Below, piece after piece: positions 29,653 to 38,116 of a stretch of DNA of 64,000 nt (position 1 is its first letter; each line of letters starts with the position of its first letter). Below the pieces are notes generated by a model. That model worked only from the letters and a program-made list of their open reading frames with translations, was not told where the DNA came from and did not search any database. Origin of the DNA: Bacillus sp. CH30_1T (GTDB lineage Bacteria > Bacillota > Bacilli > Bacillales > Bacillaceae_B). The position numbers and the translations under genes were made by a program. The stretch covers positions 62,001-126,000 of the forward strand of contig NZ_VTUY01000011.1 in NCBI RefSeq assembly GCF_008364765.1. The letters are read 5' to 3'.

Positions 29653-30354
29653 ATGCAAAAAGAGCTTAGGTTTGATGTGAAAGACTATAAGTTGAACTAT
29701 CTTTTATATTTACCGGATTCATTTCAACAGAATGGCTCACTAAAGTGGCCGTTAATCTTATTTCTTCACGGTGCTGGGGAACGTGGGGGAAACATGGAAT
29801 TAGTCAAGAAACATGGGGTCCCAAAAATAGTTGAAAATCAGGAAGAATTCCCTTTTATCGTAGTCTCTCCCCAATGCCCTGCTGACTCCTATTGGGTCAA
29901 TGAGCTTGAATCATTGAGTGCGCTGCTCGATGAAATTGTCCGGGAATATCCAATAGATCCTGCTCGGATTTATCTTACCGGACTAAGTATGGGAGGGATT
30001 GGTGCCTGGCATCTTGCAATAGCAAATCCAAAACGTTTTGCAGCTATTGCTCCGGTCTGTGGAGCACTTTCAATACCAGAATTCAGACGAGTAGAATTGC
30101 AGATAAAAAATAACGTGAATCAATTATCAGTTGGACTAAAGAGATTAAAAGATCTTCCGGTTTGGGCATTTCATGGTGACCAGGATGATATTGTACCGAT
30201 TGAGGCCGCTCAAAAGGTCATTCAATCCCTGAAAAAACAAGGTGGAAGCGCAAAATTAACTGTATATAAAGGAGTAGGTCATGATTCTTGGACAGAAACT
30301 TATGAAAATGAGGAGCTATATATATGGTTTCTAAACCAACATAAAATAAAGTAA
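29653..30354 (+). CDS. Alpha/beta-hydrolase, probable carbohydrate esterase
   Basis: A 233-residue cytoplasmic serine hydrolase of the phospholipase/CE1-esterase type. It shows the oxyanion segment LFLHGAGERGG, the nucleophile elbow GLSMGG (Ser), an Asp in FHGDQDDIVP and a His in GVGHDSWTETY, completing the triad. It is preceded by AAAGGAG. It stands between GH35-like B and the sulfatase operon, so removal of acyl groups (acetyl or succinyl) from the imported glycan is plausible. A general carboxylesterase is the alternative. Confidence 0.8.
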   Translation: MQKELRFDVKDYKLNYLLYLPDSFQQNGSLKWPLILFLHGAGERGGNMELVKKHGVPKIVENQEEFPFIVVSPQCPADSYWVNELESLSALLDEIVREYPIDPARIYLTGLSMGGIGAWHLAIANPKRFAAIAPVCGALSIPEFRRVELQIKNNVNQLSVGLKRLKDLPVWAFHGDQDDIVPIEAAQKVIQSLKKQGGSAKLTVYKGVGHDSWTETYENEELYIWFLNQHKIK

Positions 30355-30443
30355 TTGGATTTATTGCTAACTGTCTATGGGAAACTTCGATCGGTGGATG
30401 CTGAGAATATCCGTTGAGAATGAGGCGAGCAAGTATAAAAACC

Positions 30444-30472
30444 TTGAAAAAACGCTTACATCACTTTAAAAT
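30444..30472 (+). promoter_or_regulatory. Sigma-A promoter of the sulfatase operon
   Basis: TTGAAA (30444-30449), a 17-base spacer and TAAAAT (30467-30472). A cre-like half site (AAACGCTTACAT, 30450-30461) lies in the spacer, so CcpA control is possible. The LacI-type operator starts 3 bases after the -10. Confidence 0.65.
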
Positions 30473-30474
30473 GT

Positions 30475-30492
30475 AATTGAAACGTTTCAATT
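30475..30492. promoter_or_regulatory. LacI-type operator at the sulfatase promoter
   Basis: A perfect 18-bp palindrome, AATTGAAACGTTTCAATT, covering the expected transcription start of the adjacent promoter. Binding would block initiation. Confidence 0.78.
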
Positions 30493-30573
30493 GTATGATT
30501 ATTTGTTAAACCTTCCAGCAATGTATAAAGAAATCTGTCATTCTACTAATTTGAATAAGAAAGGGAGATGAAA

Positions 30574-32058
30574 ATGAAGATCCTCTACATAGATATCGAC
30601 TCCTTGCGCCCCGACCACCTAGGCTGTCATGGCTATCATCGTAATACATCGCCTAATATTGATCGTCTCGCTAAAAGAGGTACAACATTCACAAATTATT
30701 ACGCTTCAGATGCCCCGTGTGCCCCTTCCCGTAATGCATTGTTCAGCTCAAAGTTTGGTATTCATACCGGGGCTGTAAATCATGGAGGTTTGGATGCAGA
30801 TACCCGTCCAATTGGTATTGATCGTCCTTTTAACTATCATCACACAGAATATCAAGCATGGGTTGATGTCCTTAGATTCCGTGGTCACTATACGGCAATG
30901 ATAAGTCCTTTCCCGGGGCGTCATGCAAAATGGAATGTACTTGAAGGTTTTCTTGAAATGCATGATACGGGGAAGCATGCTGGTGAAACCGCGGGAGATG
31001 TAACATCCGAAGCACTTAAATGGATTAAAGGCCGTGGCACTGAGAAAGAGGATTGGTTCCTATATCTTAACTTCTGGGATCCGCATACACCTTACCGGAC
31101 ACCTCTTTCATATGGTAACCCTTTCAAAAATGATCCTGCACCAGAATGGTTGACAGAAGAGATCATCGCCAAGCAGCGTGACAGCTATGGTCCAATGAGT
31201 GCGCGTGAAGTACCAGCTGGTAATCAATGGCCGAATCTTCCAAATGAGATTACTTCTCGAGAGGACTTCAAACGCTTTATTGACGGTTATGATACGGCAA
31301 TCCGATATGTCGATGATCATGTAGGAATGCTTCTTAAAGCATTAGAAGAAGAAGGAATATTAGAAGAGACTACGATTATTATCTCAGCCGATCATGGTGA
31401 AAATCAAGGTGAGCTTAACGTTTACGGTGATCACCAAACCGCGGATCATATTACTAGCAGGATACCGCTCATTATGGCTGGACCGGAAGTTCGTCAAGGG
31501 CATATCGATGAGGATTTTCACTACCAGATTGATCTTGGGCCGACATTAACTGAAATGGCAGGAGGGACTCCTCGTGAAAAATGGGATGGCATAAGTTTTT
31601 TACCTGCCGTGACCAAGGGTGAATTGGCCGGTCGTCCTTATCTCGTTGTCAGTCAAGCAGCATGGAGTTGTCAGCGAGGAGTTCGTTTTGATAATTGGAT
31701 GTTAATTAGAACCTACCATGATGGGTTGAAAGATTTCCCTGACTTAATGTTATTTGACATAGAAAATGACCCTCATGAAACAACAAACTTAGTAGAAGAA
31801 AGTCCGGAAGTGGTTGCAAAGGGTTTACAACTCCTTGACAAATGGGTGGCTGAACAAATGTCAACATCAGATTATCCATCGGATCCAATGTGGAATGTCA
31901 TCCAAGAAGGCGGTCCATTCCATACAAGGAGAAACTTAGGAAAATATATAAAGAAGTTGAGAAATCAAGGAAGAAACGAAGCAGCGGATAGACTGGAAAG
32001 CCGGCATGAAAAATTCAATAAAATTTATGATAAATTGAACGATAATCAGAACTTGTAA
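30574..32058 (+). CDS. Type I sulfatase A (CxPxR)
   Basis: A 494-residue cytoplasmic member of the alkaline-phosphatase-like sulfatase family (S1). Metal-binding DIDSLRPDHLG lies at the N-terminus and the motif SDAPCAPSR places the formylglycine precursor at Cys49. Further signatures are FWDPHTPYRTP and SADHGENQGELNVYGDHQTADH. It has no signal peptide. The FGE at 6830 would mature it. It is very similar to sulfatase B (34464) and shares its operon with a PF10091 protein and a phosphodiesterase. Start: ATG at 30574 after GAAAGGGAG. The substrate could be a sulfated glycan; some FGly enzymes cleave phosphonate or phosphate esters instead. Confidence 0.92.
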   Translation: MKILYIDIDSLRPDHLGCHGYHRNTSPNIDRLAKRGTTFTNYYASDAPCAPSRNALFSSKFGIHTGAVNHGGLDADTRPIGIDRPFNYHHTEYQAWVDVLRFRGHYTAMISPFPGRHAKWNVLEGFLEMHDTGKHAGETAGDVTSEALKWIKGRGTEKEDWFLYLNFWDPHTPYRTPLSYGNPFKNDPAPEWLTEEIIAKQRDSYGPMSAREVPAGNQWPNLPNEITSREDFKRFIDGYDTAIRYVDDHVGMLLKALEEEGILEETTIIISADHGENQGELNVYGDHQTADHITSRIPLIMAGPEVRQGHIDEDFHYQIDLGPTLTEMAGGTPREKWDGISFLPAVTKGELAGRPYLVVSQAAWSCQRGVRFDNWMLIRTYHDGLKDFPDLMLFDIENDPHETTNLVEESPEVVAKGLQLLDKWVAEQMSTSDYPSDPMWNVIQEGGPFHTRRNLGKYIKKLRNQGRNEAADRLESRHEKFNKIYDKLNDNQNL

Positions 32059-32224
32059 GTTAAATAAAGATTCATCTCCAATTAATGATCAGTAACTTCC
32101 ACTAAATGTATGGATGGAAGAGGAATGAAAAAACCAAAGGGATTGGCTAAGAATGTCTGATGAAGACAAGGTCGTTGAATAAAGTGTCAATTATCATCAA
32201 TCATAGGAAGGGTTGTTTTTATTC

Positions 32225-33505
32225 ATGAGTAATGTTACAGATTTTTATGAAAAATTGCCTGATAATGTGAAAGCATTTTTTGATCGTCAGTATCAAGATT
32301 CGTATCGATTACTCGATGATTCGCGTCATCCGCAAACAGGACTTTACGCAGATGCTTATATGACATTAGGAAATAATCCGGATCGGAGATGCTCTATCGC
32401 AGCAACAGGAGTAGGTCTGATTGGTCTTGCAGTAGCCGATATGGAAGGATGGGACGACGATGCAAAAAAGAAAGCAATCGTAACACTTCAAGCTCTTAAG
32501 GGAGAAGTAGATGGATGCAGCCCTGCTCGCGATAAAGACACAGGGTTTTTCGCCCATTTTGTTGACATGGAAACAGGAGAAAACTTGAAATCGGAAATCT
32601 CGACAATCGATACTTCACTTGTAGTGGCAGGAGCACTGTTCGCAGGTCGGCACTTCAAAGAAACGGAACCTCAAATTGCAGAAATGGCGAATGACTTGTT
32701 AAAAGGGATTGACTGGAGTGTCGTTGTGGCAGATATAGAAAAAGGTGTTATAAACATGGTCGTCAAAGATGGTCAGGGGACACTTCCATTACCTGCCTAT
32801 AATGAATATGTGCTAGTTGCTTATCTTGCTTTACTGGGGCAGCCGGAAAATGAGGATATCCAAGATTTGTGGTATAAGAATTTTGCTGAAGATAAAATCG
32901 ACGAATTGCCAAAAGTTAATTACCGTGATATTCCGGTTCTTACTGATCGAGCAGAGGAAAACTTTTTGTCTTCATTTGTCCATCAATTTCCATTTTTCCT
33001 TGTGCCTGAGTATGCTGAAAGTCCAATTTACAGAGATTTTTTCGCTAATGCCTGTATGGCGGATCGTTCAAAATGGAAAGAGCTATATGATGTCCCGTCG
33101 TATGTATGGGGATATGGAGCTGGCCCGAATGATGGATTTCATGGAGGATACCATGCGGATAAAATCAATAATTCCCCAGGGGATATAGCATCTGCCTATA
33201 TTGTAGCTGGCTTTTTGCCTGTTTACCCTGCCGGGATTTATGATTTGTACGCGTTATATCGCCTCCATATCCCTTATGATGTATATACGAACCCTAATGA
33301 TCAAGAAGACGAAAAAAAATTCCGTGCATCCTATCAATATGGATTGCACAGATATTCATGGTGGCATCTTGAACAACAGAAACGATGCTATCCAACCAAG
33401 GTAACCTTGATTGATTGGAGTTCTATGTTGTATGGGATGGCAGCTTTTAAACGTGGAATGTCTTTTTTCACTGAACGGCTTATTAAGTTAGAGAAAAGTG
33501 TATGA
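32225..33505 (+). CDS. Glucoamylase-type (PF10091/GH144-like) glycoside hydrolase
   Basis: A 426-residue protein that looks like an (alpha/alpha) toroid of the PF10091 group, which includes GH144 endo-beta-1,2-glucanases. Typical segments are GLYADAYMT, RCSIAATGVGLIGLAVADMEGW, GFFAHFVDMETG, EISTIDTSLVVAGALFAG and YGLHRYSWWHLEQQ. It lacks a signal peptide, unlike secreted depolymerases, so it probably cuts imported oligomers or rings in the cytoplasm. I use the ATG at 32225, with AGGAAGGG 12 bases upstream (long spacing). Specificity for beta-1,2-glucan is inferred from family and from the GH3 and GH94 genes nearby. Confidence 0.72.
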   Translation: MSNVTDFYEKLPDNVKAFFDRQYQDSYRLLDDSRHPQTGLYADAYMTLGNNPDRRCSIAATGVGLIGLAVADMEGWDDDAKKKAIVTLQALKGEVDGCSPARDKDTGFFAHFVDMETGENLKSEISTIDTSLVVAGALFAGRHFKETEPQIAEMANDLLKGIDWSVVVADIEKGVINMVVKDGQGTLPLPAYNEYVLVAYLALLGQPENEDIQDLWYKNFAEDKIDELPKVNYRDIPVLTDRAEENFLSSFVHQFPFFLVPEYAESPIYRDFFANACMADRSKWKELYDVPSYVWGYGAGPNDGFHGGYHADKINNSPGDIASAYIVAGFLPVYPAGIYDLYALYRLHIPYDVYTNPNDQEDEKKFRASYQYGLHRYSWWHLEQQKRCYPTKVTLIDWSSMLYGMAAFKRGMSFFTERLIKLEKSV

Positions 33506-33570
33506 AGGCATGTTTTTGTGAAACATCTTATGTGAGTGAATCTATTTTTTTATAAAAAGGTGATGGAAAG

Positions 33571-34365
33571 ATGGTCCATAAAGTGATGACGTTCAATCTA
33601 AGGGTAGATATCCCTCAGGATGGAAGCAATGCCTGGGAGAATCGAGAAAAAAAAGTTACTCAACTCATTAACAATCACCAGCCTGCTATTATCGGTACAC
33701 AAGAAGGATTGCTCCGGATGATTAAAGATATCGAAGAAGACTTGCCGGATTACCAATGGATCGGAAACGGGAGGCGCGGCGGTATGGCTGATGAATTTTG
33801 TGCTATTTTTTATCATGATAAAAAACTGGATGTAGTTGAAAAGGGTCAATTTTGGTTGTCTGAACAACCAGATACTCCAAACAGTATCAGCTGGGAAAGT
33901 GATTTCCCAAGAATCTGTACATGGGGACATTTCCGGTTCAAGAATGATGGTACTGAGTTTATTGTCTATAACACACATCTCGACCATATTAGTCAAGAAG
34001 CCCGAGAAAATGGTATTCACTTAATCTGGAAAAGGCTTTTAAATCATTATGATAAGAAAAAGATCCCCATAATTTTGACAGGAGATTTTAACAGTGAACC
34101 TTCCAATCCTGTAGTCCGTTTCTTGCGGGGGGAAGCAGCTATCATGGATGAAACAGTGAATCTACAAGATGCGTTTATAGTATTGAATGAGCCTATAGGC
34201 AGGACATTTCATGGCTTTAATGGAGGAACGGAAGGAGAACCAATTGACTACATTTTCGCGAGCCCTGAAATAAAGGTGTTACAAACAGATGTGGACAGAA
34301 GCACGGTAGATAATGTTTATCCATCCGATCACTATCCAATCATTTCTACTTTAGAAATCAATTAA
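33571..34365 (+). CDS. Endonuclease/exonuclease/phosphatase-family phosphodiesterase
   Basis: A 264-residue cytoplasmic EEP-fold metalloenzyme. Catalytic signatures are all present: FNLRVD, GTQEG (metal-binding Glu), YNTHLDH, TGDFNSEP, IDYIFAS and SDHYPI (general-base His). It sits inside the sulfatase operon, 65 bases after the PF10091 gene and about 100 bases before sulfatase B, so it likely works on the same substrate. In this setting cleavage of a phosphodiester substituent, such as phosphoglycerol, on a glucan is an attractive guess; a nuclease role is less likely. AAAAGGTGATGG precedes the ATG. Confidence 0.85.
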   Translation: MVHKVMTFNLRVDIPQDGSNAWENREKKVTQLINNHQPAIIGTQEGLLRMIKDIEEDLPDYQWIGNGRRGGMADEFCAIFYHDKKLDVVEKGQFWLSEQPDTPNSISWESDFPRICTWGHFRFKNDGTEFIVYNTHLDHISQEARENGIHLIWKRLLNHYDKKKIPIILTGDFNSEPSNPVVRFLRGEAAIMDETVNLQDAFIVLNEPIGRTFHGFNGGTEGEPIDYIFASPEIKVLQTDVDRSTVDNVYPSDHYPIISTLEIN

Positions 34366-34463
34366 GTGACCATTATTGTAGCCGTTATCATTAAAGATGA
34401 CGGCTGAGAAAACTATATGTTTTGGATGAAATAATTAAAAAAATAAAAGAGGATGAAAAGAAT

Positions 34464-35939
34464 ATGAAAATTCTTTATATCGATATAGATGCATTGCGTC
34501 CCGACCACTTAGGGTGCTATGGCTATGAACGAAATACATCACCGAATATAGATAGCATTGCAGAAAGAGGTGCCCACTTTACCAATTATTATGCCTCTGA
34601 TGCACCATGTGCACCGTCTCGTACTGCCTTATTCAGTTCTCGATATGGAATCCATACAGGAGTTGTAAATCATGGCGGTTTACAGGCTGATATGCGCCCA
34701 ATCGGAAAGGATCGCCCGTTTAATTATCACCATACCGAATATCAATCTTGGGTCGATGTTCTCAGATTCAAAAAACATCACACAGCCATTATCAGTCCTT
34801 TTCCGGGGCGTCATTCCGCATGGCATATGCTACAAGGCTTTCTAGAAGCTCATGACACAGGAAAGCACGCAGGAGAAACAGCAGGAGATGTTTCTAAAGA
34901 AGCTTTACGCTGGATTAAAGAAAGAGGAAGTGAAAAGGAAGACTGGTTCCTTTATCTGAATTTCTGGGATCCGCATACACCATATCGAACACCGGAGGAA
35001 TTTGGAAATCCTTTTGAAAATGACCCTGCTCCCGAATGGCTGACGGAAGAGATGATCGCTCAGCATCGTGAAAGCTATGGTCCTTATAGTGCAAGAGATT
35101 TGCCGACTGTCAGACAGTGGCCGGGAATACCAGAAGAAATTACATGCAGAAAAGATTTTAAGAAGTGGATCGACGGATATGATACCGCTATTCGACATGT
35201 CGACGATCATGTCGGAAAAATCCTTCAGACCCTTGAAGAAGAAGGCATATTAAATGAGACAATTATCATTATTTCTTCAGATCATGGGGAGAACCAAGGA
35301 GAATTGAATGTTTACGGGGACCACCAGACGGCAGACCATATCACAAGCCGCATCCCTTGTATTGTTGCAGGTCCTGGAATTAAACAGGGCCATGTCGATG
35401 AAGACTTCCACTACCAGATCGATCTTGGACCTACCTTGACGGAGTTAGTTGGCGGTGTACAGCGGGCTAGATGGGATGGGGTCAGCTTTTTGCCTGCTCT
35501 CACAGAAGGAAAAACGGCAGGGCGTCCGTATCTCGTCGTTAGTCAATGTGCCTGGAGCTGCCAACGTGGGGTACGTTTCGATAAATGGATGTTCATACGT
35601 ACGTATCATGACGGATTGAAGGAATTTCCAGAATTAATGTTATTTGATATCGAAAATGACCCGCACGAAACAAATAATTTAGTTGATCAGAAACCAGAAA
35701 TTGTTGCAAAAGGCCTGCGACTATTAGATGAATGGGTGGCAGAACAAATGGTGACGTCTGATTCCCCAGTAGACCCGATGTGGAATGTCATTCATGAAGG
35801 CGGACCTTTCCACACAAGAGACGATTTGAATCTTGATTCCTATTTAGAAAAGCTACGTAACCAAGATCGAAATGCTGCGGCTGACAGATTGGAACGCCGA
35901 TACCGTCCGGGAAAATTCGAAACAGAATCAGACGTTTAA
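34464..35939 (+). CDS. Type I sulfatase B (CxPxR)
   Basis: A 491-residue cytoplasmic sulfatase, a close paralogue of sulfatase A almost throughout, including DAPCAPSR (Cys49 as formylglycine precursor), the DHGENQGELNVYGDHQTADH block and the MWNVI-EGGPFHTR end. The frame extends upstream to 34422, but AGAGGA about 10 bases before the ATG at 34464 and alignment with A (MKILYIDID) fix the start there. Two near-identical copies in one operon suggest recent duplication, perhaps for two positions of the ester on the sugar. Confidence 0.92.
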   Translation: MKILYIDIDALRPDHLGCYGYERNTSPNIDSIAERGAHFTNYYASDAPCAPSRTALFSSRYGIHTGVVNHGGLQADMRPIGKDRPFNYHHTEYQSWVDVLRFKKHHTAIISPFPGRHSAWHMLQGFLEAHDTGKHAGETAGDVSKEALRWIKERGSEKEDWFLYLNFWDPHTPYRTPEEFGNPFENDPAPEWLTEEMIAQHRESYGPYSARDLPTVRQWPGIPEEITCRKDFKKWIDGYDTAIRHVDDHVGKILQTLEEEGILNETIIIISSDHGENQGELNVYGDHQTADHITSRIPCIVAGPGIKQGHVDEDFHYQIDLGPTLTELVGGVQRARWDGVSFLPALTEGKTAGRPYLVVSQCAWSCQRGVRFDKWMFIRTYHDGLKEFPELMLFDIENDPHETNNLVDQKPEIVAKGLRLLDEWVAEQMVTSDSPVDPMWNVIHEGGPFHTRDDLNLDSYLEKLRNQDRNAAADRLERRYRPGKFETESDV

Positions 35940-36036
35940 TAGAAGGATTCTTTTCATCCATCATCCTTCTAAAGGAATACCTTGAACCAAAAAATAATCA
36001 AATTTATAGATTGAATGATCAAAGGAGGAAATAAAG

Positions 36037-37500
36037 ATGAGAGTTCTTTTGTTAGATTTAGATTCAACAAGACCAGATCACTTGGGATGCTACGGCTATC
36101 ATCGTGACACTTCACCTAATATCGATCGTATTTGTGAGGAGGGGGTAAGGTTCACAAACTATTATACATCTGACGCACCCTGTGCACCTTCTAGATCCGC
36201 ACTTATGTCAGGGCAGCTTGGTATACACAATGGGCTGGTAGGCCATGGAGGAACAGCAGGCGATGTACGTCATGATGGACCAAAGAGGGATTTTTCTGAT
36301 CGACTTGCATTGGAGAGCCTTCCATCGTTTTTAGATCAAGCTGGTTTGAAGCCTGTATTAATTAGCCCATTTGCACAGAGGCACGGTACATGGAATTTTT
36401 ACGCGGGATTTCGGGAAATGCATAATACAGGTAAAGCTGGGATAGAGTCAGCAGAAGAGGTGACACCGGAAGTTCTGAAATGGCTCGAACATAATGCTCA
36501 AGAGGATAATTGGTTTCTCTATGTGAATTATTGGGATCCCCATACCCCATATCGTGCTCCGGAGGAATTTGGAAATCCGTTCGAGAACGATCCGCTTCCT
36601 GAATGGATCACAGAAGAAGTACTTGAAGAACATAAAAAGAAAGTCGGTCCTCATAGTGCCAGTGAGATCAATATGTATGATAATAAACAAAACCCTGACT
36701 TTCCAAGATCTCCAGGTGAAATAAAGGACATGGCTGGATTGCGACAGATGATAGATGGTTATGACTGTGGCGTACGCTGGATGGACGAGAACCTAGGGAA
36801 AGTATTTAAGTCTTTAGAGGATTTGGGGATCATGGAAGAAACGATAATTATCATTACCGGCGATCATGGCGAGAATATGGGGGAGTTAGGGATATACGGT
36901 GAACATGGTACAGCAGACCACGCGACTTGTAACATTCCTATGATTATTCGCTGGCCGGGAGTAACGAAACCAGGTCATGTGGATGATGAACTGCATTATC
37001 ATTTAGATTTAAATCCGACCCTGGCCGAAATTTTCAATCGGGCACCAGCACCGGGGTGGGATGGACAAAGTTATGCTCCAGCTTTAAAAGGTGAAACAGG
37101 CTCAGGTCGTGATTATTTAGTAGTTTCACAATGTGCACATGTTTGCCAGCGCAGCGTCAGGTTTGATGATTGGCTATATATTCGGACCTACCATGACGGT
37201 TATCATTTATTTGATAAGGAAATGCTTTTTAATATTAAGGATGACCCTCATGAAGTTCAAAATGTGGCAAAGGAAAATCCACATATATGCAAAGAAGCCG
37301 TGTACCGACTGAACGAATGGCATGAGGAAATGATGCATACCAGTTCATCAGATGTAGACCCTTTATGGACAGGGATGCGAGAAGGTGGCCCATTCCACGC
37401 CAAAGGGAATTTACCAAGATATATTCAACATTTGGAGAGGACAGGCCGTGAGTATGCAGTAGAAGAACTAAAGCAACGTCACCCCAATGAGTTTAAATAA
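36037..37500 (+). CDS. Type I sulfatase C (CxPxR), diverged
   Basis: A 487-residue cytoplasmic sulfatase of the same subfamily as A and B but clearly more diverged. It keeps LLLDLDSTRPDHLGC, DAPCAPSR (Cys49), NYWDPHTPYRAP, TGDHGENMGELGIYGEHGTADH and the MREGGPFHAKG end. Relative to A and B it has changes around residues 75-110 and 205-235, likely near the substrate pocket, so it probably accepts a different ester or position. AAAGGAGG lies 8 bases upstream of the ATG. It is the last gene of the operon; a terminator follows. Confidence 0.92.
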   Translation: MRVLLLDLDSTRPDHLGCYGYHRDTSPNIDRICEEGVRFTNYYTSDAPCAPSRSALMSGQLGIHNGLVGHGGTAGDVRHDGPKRDFSDRLALESLPSFLDQAGLKPVLISPFAQRHGTWNFYAGFREMHNTGKAGIESAEEVTPEVLKWLEHNAQEDNWFLYVNYWDPHTPYRAPEEFGNPFENDPLPEWITEEVLEEHKKKVGPHSASEINMYDNKQNPDFPRSPGEIKDMAGLRQMIDGYDCGVRWMDENLGKVFKSLEDLGIMEETIIIITGDHGENMGELGIYGEHGTADHATCNIPMIIRWPGVTKPGHVDDELHYHLDLNPTLAEIFNRAPAPGWDGQSYAPALKGETGSGRDYLVVSQCAHVCQRSVRFDDWLYIRTYHDGYHLFDKEMLFNIKDDPHEVQNVAKENPHICKEAVYRLNEWHEEMMHTSSSDVDPLWTGMREGGPFHAKGNLPRYIQHLERTGREYAVEELKQRHPNEFK

Positions 37501-37525
37501 AGCTATTTGTTATAAATAAGATAAT

Positions 37526-37565
37526 AAGCAGCAGCTGGATTACAACTGCTGCTTTAGTTTTTTTG
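37526..37565 (+). terminator. Terminator of the sulfatase operon
   Basis: AAGCAGCAG and CTGCTGCTT arms with an 11-base loop, followed by AGTTTTTTTT. Confidence 0.8.
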
Positions 37566-37722
37566 CACGAAATTGTTAGTCATCAGGGGGAAAAGTTAAG
37601 GAGAAAGTGATTGATAGCTTTATCTGCAGGCTTTCTAAGGATATTTCAAGTCGCTTAATCCAGTTGCTGCATGTCCAATAGAACAATCGCCAAAAAGGAT
37701 TTTAGAAAATAGTCTATTAATA

Positions 37723-37751
37723 TTGAAATCGTATACATTTAGTCTTATAAT
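37723..37751 (+). promoter_or_regulatory. Sigma-A promoter of the GH3-GH94 operon
   Basis: TTGAAA (37723-37728), a 17-base spacer and a perfect TATAAT (37746-37751). The transcription start would fall at about 37758, giving a leader of about 360 bases with no ORF I can support. Confidence 0.75.
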
Positions 37752-37757
37752 ATCTGT

Positions 37758-37773
37758 ATTGAAACGTTTCAAT
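37758..37773. promoter_or_regulatory. LacI-type operator O1 of the GH3-GH94 operon
   Basis: A perfect 16-bp palindrome, ATTGAAACGTTTCAAT, starting 6 bases after the -10 box and covering the expected +1. Confidence 0.78.
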
Positions 37774-37911
37774 TGATACGTATATTGATATTTAACGTGC
37801 TACTATTTTTAAGTATCACGACCCATTCACAGAATGAAAAAAGTTTCCCTACATATAAATCTAATATAAAAATATAGTAATTCAGTGTCATCCACTTTTT
37901 TTTATATTTTT

Positions 37912-37927
37912 ATTGTAACGTTTCAAT
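37912..37927. promoter_or_regulatory. LacI-type operator O2 of the GH3-GH94 operon
   Basis: ATTGTAACGTTTCAAT, one base off the perfect palindrome, 154 bp centre to centre from O1. Two spaced operators would permit a repression loop, as with other LacI-family proteins. Confidence 0.65.
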
Positions 37928-38116
37928 TACTGTTTTATAAAGGTTTGGCATTGTGAGTCAAAATTTTGAAGCGATTTCTAAATAAGTTAGCAAGTAGTTT
38001 TGCTGATCAGTAACTTAGGGTTCAGATCACACATTTTATAAGAAAAAAATCATGTAGAAATGTCTAAGGTGTTTTCAAACATCATTACGACTAACTCTAC
38101 ACAACCGGAGGACATA

